A stretch of DNA of 64,000 bases, taken from the NCBI RefSeq assembly GCF_039655875.1, contig NZ_JBBYXK010000006.1, positions 1 to 64,000 on the forward strand, in the 5' to 3' direction. Source of the DNA: Emcibacter sp. SYSU 3D8. GTDB taxonomy: Bacteria; Pseudomonadota; Alphaproteobacteria; SMXS01. Shown here piece by piece: positions 9,640-16,577 of the stretch. The notes beneath the pieces were generated by a model. It was not told the origin of the DNA, did no database searches, and saw only the letters and a program-made list of their open reading frames with translations. The position numbers and the translations under genes were made by a program. How positions within the stretch are numbered: position 1 is the stretch's first letter; each line of letters starts with the position of its first letter.

Positions 9640-9677
9640 CCTCTTACCACACAAAAATGTTCTTGTGTGGTAAGAGG
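9640..9677. repeat. perfect 15-bp inverted repeat
   Basis: CCTCTTACCACACAA (9640-9654) is matched exactly by its reverse complement at 9663-9677 around an 8-base spacer. It lies upstream of the HipB-like gene. It could be an operator, a recombination site or an RNA hairpin. No T-run follows on either strand, so a terminator is less likely. Confidence 0.7.
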
Positions 9678-9787
9678 CCGGGTTGCCCCCCGCTTAGGCG
9701 CATGACCGTGAATCGCGATCTCAGGTATCGCCACAGGACCATGCCCAATCCGAGCGAATGTGGAGGCGACAGCAGAATCGCATCCCT

Positions 9788-9848
9788 TATTCGCCGCATG
9801 TTTTGCGGAGATTAAGTGGCCTATTCACCGCAGATTGTGCGGAGATTA
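9788..9848 (+). repeat. two 27-bp direct repeats each containing an inverted repeat
   Basis: Copies run 9788-9814 and 9822-9848, 34 bases apart. Each reads TATTC-R-CCGCA, five variable bases, then TGCGG-AGATTA. The CCGCA/TGCGG arms make each copy a small hairpin or dyad protein site. The layout resembles paired recombinase or regulator sites. No recombinase gene is adjacent. Confidence 0.65.
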
Positions 9849-9923
9849 CGCAGGGCGCCGTTTAAGCCGTCGGCGCATTTGATCTCGTGGTGCATCTAAC
9901 ACAGGGGCGACCGTCAGGTAAGA

Positions 9924-10733
9924 TCAGCCGGCGATTTCGTCGGTCCAGACCCGGAAGCCGGCCAGATTATTAGGGCCGAAGGTGTGCGTGAGCGGGACGT
10001 CAGCGGCGTCGCGGCCGTGGGCGATGAGAACGCGGCCGATGCGCCTGGTGTTGTTGCGCGGATCGAAGGTGCGCCACCGGCCGCCGAGAAACACTTCTAT
10101 CCACGCGGCGAAATCACCGATGCCCCAGGGCTGGGGCGTCCCGATGTCGCTGATATAGCCGGTGCAGTAGCGGGTGGGAATGTTGAGGCATCGGCAGAAT
10201 GTCACCGCCAGATGGGCGAAGTCGCGGCAGACGCCGGTGCCCTCGAAATAGGCTTCGGCGGCGGTGCGAGTGTTGCGGGCCTGCTGGTAATCAAAGCGAA
10301 TGTGGTTATGGACGAAATCGCAGACCGCCTGGACACGCTGCCAGCCGAGTGGCGTGTGCTGGAACAGCCGCCAGGCCTCGTCGGCTAGGCGGTCGGTTTC
10401 GCAGTACCGGCTGCCGAGCAGGAACTGAAGGGTGTCGGCCGGCAGGTCCTCCACCGGGTGCTGGACAGCGTCGAGGTCAATCGGGTCGGGCAGGCCGTCG
10501 TCGTCGATCACGGCGTCAGTGGTCATGGTGAACCGGCCCGCGGGGGCGACCAGCCGGCTGCACCAGTTGCCGAAGCTGTCGCGGTAGCTTTCGACGGGCA
10601 CGGGCGGGACGGTCGTCAGGTGGTCGGGACCCTCGAGGCTGGCGACGCGCGAATAGTGCACGTTGAGCAGGGCGATCATCGGCGTTGGCTGTGGGAAATC
10701 GTAGGTGAATTCGTAGCCGACCCGTATGCGCAT
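9924..10733 (-). CDS. transglutaminase-like family protein
   Basis: This 269-residue cytoplasmic-type protein has an N-terminal bacterial transglutaminase-like domain (1-90) and a transglutaminase core (about 130-230). The core shows GTGVCRDFAHLAVTFCRCL with the catalytic Cys169 and WRTFDPRNN with the Asp. The position normally held by His in the H-A-W-x-E segment is Ala209 (DFAAWIEVF), so the classic Cys-His-Asp triad is incomplete. From memory, related family members carry Ser at this place. GGGAGAC lies before the ATG at 10733. Family members act as proteases or amidases rather than cross-linkers. No specific substrate can be inferred. Confidence 0.85.
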   Translation of the reverse strand: MRIRVGYEFTYDFPQPTPMIALLNVHYSRVASLEGPDHLTTVPPVPVESYRDSFGNWCSRLVAPAGRFTMTTDAVIDDDGLPDPIDLDAVQHPVEDLPADTLQFLLGSRYCETDRLADEAWRLFQHTPLGWQRVQAVCDFVHNHIRFDYQQARNTRTAAEAYFEGTGVCRDFAHLAVTFCRCLNIPTRYCTGYISDIGTPQPWGIGDFAAWIEVFLGGRWRTFDPRNNTRRIGRVLIAHGRDAADVPLTHTFGPNNLAGFRVWTDEIAG

Positions 10734-10857
10734 GCCTGTCTCCCGAGGAAGCGGTCAAAGGAACACAGATGCGCGGCAAAAGCGATGGTCAATGCTACCG
10801 GGCTGGCCTGCCGCCAACGCGCTGCTATCGGCATCGACCAGAATGAGCTCACTACCC

Positions 10858-11325
10858 CTAGAACTTCGGCACGGACGGACGCTCCTCGACTTCGCACTGG
10901 CCATTGAACCCGGTAGCCCGTCCGATTTCAATTCGCCCCGTCATGCGATCGATGACTACGGGAGGATTAAACATCATCGGCAGGTGCCCTCGAATTTCCT
11001 CATCCGTTACGCTCATACCGTCGATGTTGTACCAGCCATCCCTCTTCCGGACGAAGATGCCCACCAGTTCGGCCGGAATCTTAACCTTGGCGTGTCCCTC
11101 GCGGATGCTGACCTGAACGACTGCGTCAAACCTTTGGAGGCTTGGACCAAAATCGACCGTCCCAGTTGCCGTTTCGCCAGTCGAACTCTTGGCCCGGACA
11201 TTCGCCTGGTTGTCGCGACTTATCGTCGCGGTGCCCTGGCAGGTCAGTGCGAGATCAAGAGCGTGACCGGACGAGGCAAACACCAGACTTGCCGCGGCGA
11301 TAGCCACGAGAGAAACATTCATCAT
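10858..11325 (-). CDS. hypothetical secreted protein
   Basis: The 155-residue protein has a signal peptide (NVSLVAIAAASLVFASSGHA, cleavage after HALA or nearby). A mature domain of mixed beta strands follows, with two Cys (TCQGT and NGQCEVEE) that could form a disulfide. I do not recognise the family. It is probably periplasmic. The ATG at 11325 is preceded by GGGGA. It is not in an obvious operon. Confidence 0.65.
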   Translation of the reverse strand: MMNVSLVAIAAASLVFASSGHALDLALTCQGTATISRDNQANVRAKSSTGETATGTVDFGPSLQRFDAVVQVSIREGHAKVKIPAELVGIFVRKRDGWYNIDGMSVTDEEIRGHLPMMFNPPVVIDRMTGRIEIGRATGFNGQCEVEERPSVPKF

Positions 11326-11565
11326 GTGAATCCCCGCGCCCCATGCTCAGGACAAGTTCCACTATTCACCGACAAGCATGCCAACCAGGGATTATGAACT
11401 CAATGAGGTCCTTGGCGGTCAACGCGATCGGCTCAGTTCAAGCAATCGGTGCTTACAGGGATCCAGCGTCTTACAGGTCGCCCCCCTCCGCTGCTAGACT
11501 TTAACTCGCTGATATCGCGCGCTTAATACAAAATCGATTACAAATCGCGTCATTCAAGGCTGGAT

Positions 11566-11590
11566 AATGCTCCTTCATCCAAGGAGCATT
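11566..11590 (+). promoter_or_regulatory. hairpin that contains the ribosome-binding site
   Basis: AATGCTCCTT (11566-11575) is the exact reverse complement of AAGGAGCATT (11581-11590), with a 5-base loop. The right arm contains AAGGAG, the ribosome-binding site of the small gene that starts at 11593. Folding in the mRNA would hide it. This suggests translational control, or chance occurrence of a strong palindrome. Confidence 0.6.
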
Positions 11591-11592
11591 CC

Positions 11593-11805
11593 ATGAACCT
11601 GAATATCCGATTGAGATTCCCGCGCCTTAAGTTCCACCTGAACATTCATGGTGGGCTAATCCACCAAATCCGCATTGTCATTGTCATCTTTGCCTGGGCG
11701 GCCCCGGTCCTGTCCCAGGGCACGCCGCCTGAAGCGGTCACATTCCCATCGGCGGCCACTCGCCAGCATCTACCACACCACGATGAACAAACCATGAACT
11801 TATGA
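11593..11805 (+). CDS. small hypothetical protein, 70 aa
   Basis: A small frame lies 8 bases after AAGGAG, which itself lies in a hairpin arm. The N-terminal part is basic and amphipathic. A hydrophobic stretch follows (IRIVIVIFAWAAPVLSQG) that could be a signal or membrane anchor, and then a short hydrophilic tail. I know no family for it. The good ribosome-binding site is the only evidence that it is translated. Confidence 0.4.
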   Translation: MNLNIRLRFPRLKFHLNIHGGLIHQIRIVIVIFAWAAPVLSQGTPPEAVTFPSAATRQHLPHHDEQTMNL

Positions 11806-12188
11806 TTCGGGGCGCAAGCGATGGCGGAGCGCACGCGCTCGGCCATCAGGACGACAGCATGTGGCGGGACGGCGCCGCCCAAGTGGTTGCTCCCAAGAAG
11901 CAGGAGGACTGACCGCGCGCGGACAAGTGAAGCTACCCACGCGGGAGAAGGTTCATGCTCACTACAGCTCGTTCTCGGCCGCGCCAACGAACCTGGAGCC
12001 GGCTTAGAATGTTGCGCTAACGCAGGACGTTTTGATTGTGACGGGCAGCGCCGAGGCATCGCGGGTTAATGGTGCGCTGGGGCTTGGCGCCGCTGTGGTC
12101 GTTGGAGCGCTTGTAAAAAAGGACGTCTCCCACATTTGATCGCGGCGTGTCCGATAAAATCGCGCTCCGCGAGGAACATCTGGATCAA
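11806..12188. other. gene-free stretch with a possible coding remnant
   Basis: No complete gene is visible. On the plus strand 12027-12139 reads as a plausible protein end (VLIVTGSAEASR, then GALGLGAAVVVGALVKK and a stop). It has no start codon because a stop precedes it. It may be the tail of a decayed lipoprotein or membrane gene. Confidence 0.4.
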
Positions 12189-12659
12189 TCAGCGACCACG
12201 GCCACCTTCCCTAATCCCGGCAGCGCGCATTTGATCGCCGATCGAGGTGCCGGAGATGCGGCAGTGGGCAACAATCCTGTCGTAGCTGCGTTTGCCCGAT
12301 ACGCAATCTGCCTTCTTGCCCAGCGCAATTTTCTCCAAGGCGCGCTTGGCGTCACCGCCTCCTTGCTCCCTAAGTTCGGGGGCGTAGAAGTCGCTGATAC
12401 GGACTTCGATCCAGTGTTCTGGTCCGCTGCCGAGCGCGACACAAAGGCTGTCGCCGTCACCGACATAAACCACTGGTCCCGAGAAATTCGAGCCTTTGGT
12501 CAGATAGGCCGGAAGTGGACCCTTGTCCGGGATCGCCATGCAAGGATCCGCCATGGCGGGCCACGCCGTCAGAGAGAAGAGTGTGAGGATCAACGCCGTC
12601 ACCGCAATGAGGGCGGGCTCCAGGCCACTTCGAAGTTCGGTCTCACGCTTCTCCCCCAT
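12189..12659 (-). CDS. SNase-like thermonuclease family protein, secreted or anchored
   Basis: The 156-residue protein begins with a basic segment and a hydrophobic signal or anchor (LIAVTALILTLFSLTAWPAMA). The rest resembles the staphylococcal-nuclease OB fold: VVYVGDGDSLCVAL (the usual DGDTL strand), IEVRISDFYAPELREQGG (the R-x-x-x-I-D/F-A-P-E motif) and a C-terminal helix. The family hydrolyses nucleic acids with calcium, and export is usual. It follows the membrane-protein gene by 10 bases and is probably co-transcribed with it. Its Arg and Glu residues look retained, but activity is not certain. Confidence 0.75.
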   Translation of the reverse strand: MGEKRETELRSGLEPALIAVTALILTLFSLTAWPAMADPCMAIPDKGPLPAYLTKGSNFSGPVVYVGDGDSLCVALGSGPEHWIEVRISDFYAPELREQGGGDAKRALEKIALGKKADCVSGKRSYDRIVAHCRISGTSIGDQMRAAGIREGGRGR

Positions 12660-12668
12660 CGGAGCTGA

Positions 12669-13340
12669 TTATTTCCTGAGCCGGTTCGAACGATCTGCCA
12701 GGCCCTCTTCGCTAGAACCGTTTTCAGGTTCTCGCTTATCCGGGGGCTCCTGAGCCTGGCTAGACGCCGAGGATGCCAGGTTGTCTATGAACTGAGGCAC
12801 AAGCCTTTCCGAAAAACCTGCCACAAAGGACCAGAAGATGAATTTCGCCAGATCCGCGCCTTTTTCCGGATAGGTCCTGACCAAAACTTCGATCATGAAA
12901 CTCGAATCTGGCGGAGCGTGATCTGGCGCCGGCACGTAAAAGACCGGAAAGAGGTTTCCGGCAAGGATGCCCCCCAGAAACATGCAGTAGAGCACGAGTG
13001 CAAATATTCCGCCGAAGATCGGCACCAGGACAACCTGGAACCAGGAACCAGCGAGAAGCCGAAGTTCCTCGGGCGGAACCTTTCTAAGTCGCTGCTGCAT
13101 ACTGACGAATCCCCCGATGATGCCGCAAGCAAACGCCAAGGGCGTGAGCATAAGACGACCGCCAAACACGAAGGGGGGGACGAAGATTGCAGTCACGATC
13201 AGGAGCGCTGCCCCCGTCATCAAGATGAGGCGGCGTGTTACAGTCAATAGATCTGTTGCAGGTTCCACTTCAACCTCCCGAGGCATCGGGGAACAATGTG
13301 CGCCGGCTGTTGTGCTACCGCAACTCCCGGCCTGATGCAT
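12669..13340 (-). CDS. hypothetical membrane protein
   Basis: This 223-residue protein has about four membrane segments (LILMTGAALLIVTAIFVPPF, LTPLAFACGIIGGFVS, VVLVPIFGGIFALVLYCMFL, and a weaker FIFWSFVAGFSERLVPQF). A hydrophilic acidic/basic tail follows. The GFSERLVP motif occurs in several uncharacterised bacterial membrane proteins. I chose the ATG at 13340 because GGAGGG lies 10 bases upstream. A longer start at 13421 and a shorter one at 13286 have poorer sites. The SNase-like gene follows at once. Confidence 0.65.
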   Translation of the reverse strand: MHQAGSCGSTTAGAHCSPMPREVEVEPATDLLTVTRRLILMTGAALLIVTAIFVPPFVFGGRLMLTPLAFACGIIGGFVSMQQRLRKVPPEELRLLAGSWFQVVLVPIFGGIFALVLYCMFLGGILAGNLFPVFYVPAPDHAPPDSSFMIEVLVRTYPEKGADLAKFIFWSFVAGFSERLVPQFIDNLASSASSQAQEPPDKREPENGSSEEGLADRSNRLRK

Positions 13341-13608
13341 AGTAGGCACACCCTCCAATATCTTAAGACCGGTTACTGGTGGCAGGCAAAAGGCTGGATG
13401 GTTGTCAGGGCAGAGGCACACACATCAGCGCGTTTCAGGGATCAATCCCTGGACGAACTCGTCGTTGGACGGGCGGCATTCAGGGAAGCCAAGCACCTCT
13501 TGAAGGCGCCCAACGTGGCCTCGAGCGCCCAACGTAGCCTCGACCGAACTGGTAATCATCGGAACATTGCGGCGAGGGCATATGTTGGGTGAGTAAAAGA
13601 GGCTGCCT

Positions 13609-13821
13609 ATGGCAAAATATTCAATTGGCGATCATGTAAGCTGGAATTCCGAGGCTGGACGCGTCAGCGGCCACATCGTGAAAGTTCACGAGGCGGATTT
13701 CGACTACAAGGGCCATCGTCACCGCGCTTCGGCAAAGGATCCGCAGTACGAGATACAAAGCGACAAGACCGATCACATCGCGGCGCATAAGGAGGGCGCA
13801 TTGACAAGGCTCAGTTCATGA
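13609..13821 (+). CDS. DUF2945 (HVA1/TUDOR-like) protein
   Basis: The 70-residue protein matches the DUF2945 family throughout: YSIGDHVSWNSEAGRVSGHI, then an HRASAKDPQYEIQSDKTDHIAAHK core. The family adopts a small beta-barrel of the hypervirulence-associated TUDOR type, and its biochemical role is not established. The end overlaps the start of the DUF488 gene (TCATGA), so the two are translated together. This pair occurs together in other alphaproteobacteria. Confidence 0.85.
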   Translation: MAKYSIGDHVSWNSEAGRVSGHIVKVHEADFDYKGHRHRASAKDPQYEIQSDKTDHIAAHKEGALTRLSS

Positions 13822-14351
13822 GCGCGTGCTTCGCAACCATTGGGCATTCGAACAGATCGGTGGAGACGGTCATCGGCATGTTGCACGAGGCTGATATCCG
13901 CCTTCTCATCGATGTGCGCTCGTTCCCGAAATCACGCAGCAATCCCGACTTCAACAACGATAAGTTTCCGGAGATGCTGGCCGAACATCAGATTGGTTAT
14001 CGTCATATGGTTGCTCTTGGCGGACGCCGTCCGAAGCAGCCGCATGTCGCCGAGAGCCTTAACGCATTCTGGAGGGTGCCGGCCTTCCACAATTATGCCG
14101 ACTACGCTCTTGGCAGTGACTTTCAGGATGCATTCCGGCAGTTGGTGGAGTTCGGCCACGAACACCCCCTGGTCATGATGTGTTCGGAAGCCGTCTGGTG
14201 GCGCTGTCATCGAAGGATTATCACTGATTACCTCCTCCTAAACGGCCATGAGGTGCGACATCTGATGGCACCCGGCCGTGCCGTCATGGCGGAACCGTCT
14301 GAGGGGGCGCGCTTGCGGGAGGACGGCGCAGTCATTTACCCGGTATCATGA
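13818..14351 (+). CDS. DUF488 family protein
   Basis: The 177-residue protein has the DUF488 hallmarks: TIGHSNRSVETVIGML at the N-terminus, LIDVRSFPKSRSNPDFN, an ALGGRR element, and the C-terminal VMMCSEAVWWRCHRRIITDYL with the conserved Cys-x-Glu and Cys-His. The family is cytoplasmic with no proven activity. The Cys/His cluster suggests a metal- or thiol-dependent enzyme. The ATG overlaps the stop of the DUF2945 gene. Confidence 0.85.
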   Translation: MSACFATIGHSNRSVETVIGMLHEADIRLLIDVRSFPKSRSNPDFNNDKFPEMLAEHQIGYRHMVALGGRRPKQPHVAESLNAFWRVPAFHNYADYALGSDFQDAFRQLVEFGHEHPLVMMCSEAVWWRCHRRIITDYLLLNGHEVRHLMAPGRAVMAEPSEGARLREDGAVIYPVS

Positions 14352-14475
14352 CAATGGGCCGTAATAGGTAGTTTCTGAAAGTGTGCCCGGATGCTGACTC
14401 AGAAGGCAGCCTCAGCCAGCCTTCAAAGCCAAGCAGCATGCCTGGGCTCCCCAGCGTCCCAGGAAGCGAACTGGT

Positions 14476-14589
14476 GTCGCCCTGACGGTGAACCTGTTCG
14501 ACAAGACCTATCCGGTCGCGCGCCAGCCCTACGGCCTGCGCCCGGGCAAGCCGCTGACGGTGACCGGCGGCGTCTTGCTCAGCTTCTGA
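14476..14589 (+). pseudogene. 3' scrap of a TonB-dependent siderophore receptor
   Basis: The 37 codons before a TGA read VALTVNLFDKTYPVARQPYG, then LRPGKPLTVTGGVLLSF. This is the classic last two strands of a siderophore receptor with terminal Phe. Nothing before 14470 continues the frame, so only the tail survives. It is unrelated in sequence to the receptor end at position 310. Confidence 0.8.
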
Positions 14590-14666
14590 GACCGGGCCCG
14601 AGGCGGCGCGGATTGCGGCATGGAGCTGCCAGCAGCACCTCCGTGTAGTGAGGGGTACCTCGGCTC

Positions 14667-14993
14667 TCACATTCCCTCGAACGGATTGGGCTCCCGCCGA
14701 CCGTTCCGCATGAACGGGTTGCTCGACCGGTGCGGCGGGATGGCGGAGACGCGGCTCCTCGATGCCGGGGTCATTCTAAACTCGATGCCAAACCGGCGAA
14801 CCTGTTCGAGAGCCTTGTTGGCGACGGCCAGAAACGGCGACGGCATCGGGAACCCGCTCGGTGAGCGCACCACCATGCCGTGCTTGGCCAGTGCCTCCTC
14901 GGCGTCGCCCCATCGTCCTTAGGCCAGGCAATATCCGGCAAACGCCGCCCGATCGATGTCGGTGAGCAGGCCCAGGGCGAACAAATGAAGGCT
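14667..14993 (-). pseudogene. P27-type small terminase fragment, copy 1
   Basis: On the minus strand this reads as the C-terminal part of a P27-family phage terminase small subunit (HGMVVRSPSGFP, FLAVANKALEQVRRFGIEF, MTPASRSRVS). A stop codon (CTAAGG) replaces the Tyr codon of copy 2, and the N-terminus is missing. It is a close copy of 16193-16549, about 1.5 kb away in the same orientation. Confidence 0.8.
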
Positions 14994-15050
14994 GCGACCC
15001 TGCTGACCCCGCAGAGCAGTTCGCGCTACGTTCACCTCATGGCTTGTCAT

Positions 15051-15557
15051 TTACGGACAAGGGAGCGTGGGGCAGGTATCAGTCTCATCCATCGGCTCCA
15101 AGGTCACTTCGGTCGGCTTGAGCTTCTTCATCTTTATGCGCTGCTGGGCCGTTGATCCTGCGTCATTGCCACTTACGGCGTTCAGAGCGTTTCCGGAATC
15201 AACCTTGCCTGGCGCGATCGGCGCTTCCTGATCTCCCCCGCCAGCGGAGGGCTGGCCCACACTTTTAACGGTTTCGGCGAGGGCTTTGCCTGCTTTGAAT
15301 TTACCGGTTCGGCTGACTTGATCCGGATCCGCAAGTCCATCGCCATCGACATCACCAACGCCCGTTTGCCCGCGCCTAATGTCGGATTTCTCGATCCCTC
15401 GCATGGCATCGTCGCCTTGAGACGCGGTTGCGGCCTCGCGCTCAGGGGCCGATTCCTGAGCCTGGGCAAAACTCATTCCCAAGAGTGTGAAGCCCAGAAA
15501 AGCTGCCGAAAGCAAAGCTCTTGAACGAAACGCCGATGGTGTAATTCCTTGCGTCAT
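15051..15557 (-). CDS. hypothetical secreted protein with one EF-hand-like loop
   Basis: The 168-residue protein has a signal peptide (LLSAAFLGFTLLGMSFAQAQ). The mature part is low in hydrophobic residues and holds a single Asp-rich loop, GDVDGDGLADPDQV, resembling a calcium-binding EF-hand or dockerin loop. The end has two Cys (DTCPTLPCP). GGGAGAG lies before the ATG. I do not recognise the family, and a role in calcium binding is only an inference. It lies between the two terminase fragments. Confidence 0.6.
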   Translation of the reverse strand: MTQGITPSAFRSRALLSAAFLGFTLLGMSFAQAQESAPEREAATASQGDDAMRGIEKSDIRRGQTGVGDVDGDGLADPDQVSRTGKFKAGKALAETVKSVGQPSAGGGDQEAPIAPGKVDSGNALNAVSGNDAGSTAQQRIKMKKLKPTEVTLEPMDETDTCPTLPCP

Positions 15558-15650
15558 GTCTCTCTCCCATCACTAATGTCCGTCGTCAGAACATTTAGCC
15601 CAGATCTCAGCTTTGATTAGCGGAGGATCGGTCTCGTCTTGGGGTTGATG

Positions 15651-15895
15651 TTAGGCGGCGAGCTTGCGGTGTTGCAAGCGCCGGTATTCGATGGTCTGTC
15701 GCTTGATCCTTTCGCGCTGTTTGATGATGGCCTGGGCCCTGCCGAAGTAGGCGTCGGCGGCGGTCACTTTGCCCAGGCTCTCGTGGTAAAGCTGGCCGTT
15801 GTCATGCTCGCCGGTGGCCTCGATCCGGGCCTCGACGTCGCCGGGCAGGAAGTAGTTCTCCAGCAGAATGCGGTTTTTCACGGTCTGGTGCCAGG
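15651..15895 (-). mobile_element. IS3-family transposase, C-terminal fragment
   Basis: This is the last ~80 residues of an IS3-type orfB transposase. It has WHQTVKNRILLENYFLPGD, a YHESLGKVTAADAYFGRA segment, and the basic tail RRLQHRKLAA. The catalytic core is absent and the upstream junction is abrupt, so this is a dead remnant. Confidence 0.8.
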
Positions 15896-15898
15896 GCT

Positions 15899-16147
15899 AT
15901 GAACCAAGCAAGAGGCATATTCGGCGACAATCGGGCGATCTTCATTCATATTTCCAAGACCGCTGGGGTAAGTCTGAAGCACTCGCTGGGTGTCCTGGAA
16001 GAGACCGGGCATGCCGATGACCAAGCCTTCCAAATGGCTTCACCAGCGAGGATCAACTGGGCCGACGTCACCACGCTCCACTACTACCGGGACCGCCTGC
16101 GCGAGCTCACCGACAAGGCCTTCCACGAAGGCGGACACGCCGCCTGA
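15899..16147 (+). pseudogene. sulfotransferase-like N-terminal fragment
   Basis: The first ~30 residues (DNRAIFIHISKTAGVSLKHS) match the phosphosulfate-binding loop of sulfotransferases (usual form F-x-H-I-P-K-T-A/G-G). After residue ~45 the frame changes character (a WADVTTLHYYRDRLRELTD tail) and ends at 82 residues, far short of a full enzyme. It probably joins a sulfotransferase 5' end to unrelated sequence. The fragment lies directly after the IS3 scrap. Confidence 0.45.
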
Positions 16148-16192
16148 GACCGCAGTCTCCGGCGTCCGCGCGCCAAGGTCGTCGATCAAATC

Positions 16193-16549
16193 TCACATTC
16201 CCTCGAACGGATTGGGCTCCCGCCGGCCGTTGCGCATGAACGGGTTGCCCGACCGGTGTGGCGGGATCGCCGAAACCCGGCTCCTCGAGGCGGGCGTCAT
16301 TCCAAACTCGATACCGAACCGGTGGATCTGCTCCAGCGCCTTGTTGGCGATGGCCAGGAACGGCGACGACATCGGAAAGCCGCTAGGCGAGCGCACGACA
16401 ATTCCATGTTTGGCGATGGCTTCCTCCGCCTCAACCCAGCGTCCGTAGGCCTGGCAATAGCCAGCAAGTGCGGCCCGGTCGATGTCTGTCAACAGGCCCA
16501 GGCCATACAGGTGCTTCGCCATCCGCCGCCATTCGGCCCGCGCCTTGAC
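16193..16549 (-). pseudogene. P27-type small terminase fragment, copy 2
   Basis: The minus-strand frame encodes the P27-family terminase small subunit from about AEWRRMAKHLYGLGLL to the C-terminus (GYCQAYGRWVEAEEAIAKHG, RSPSGFPMSSPFLAIANKAL). The expected N-terminal ~50 residues are missing. Unrelated sequence joins at ~16550, just beyond the end of the large terminase gene. No nonsense codon is seen, unlike copy 1. The intact element nearby uses a different small-terminase type, so this comes from another phage. Confidence 0.75.
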
Positions 16550-16577
16550 CATGAACATTAAGGCCAGACATTTCGCT

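Larger units (their letters stand above)
9567..9923. other. gene-free stretch with hairpin and short repeats
   Basis: No credible gene lies between the HipB-like gene and the transglutaminase-like gene. The stretch holds a perfect 15-bp hairpin and a pair of 27-bp direct repeats, both listed separately. Confidence 0.6.
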
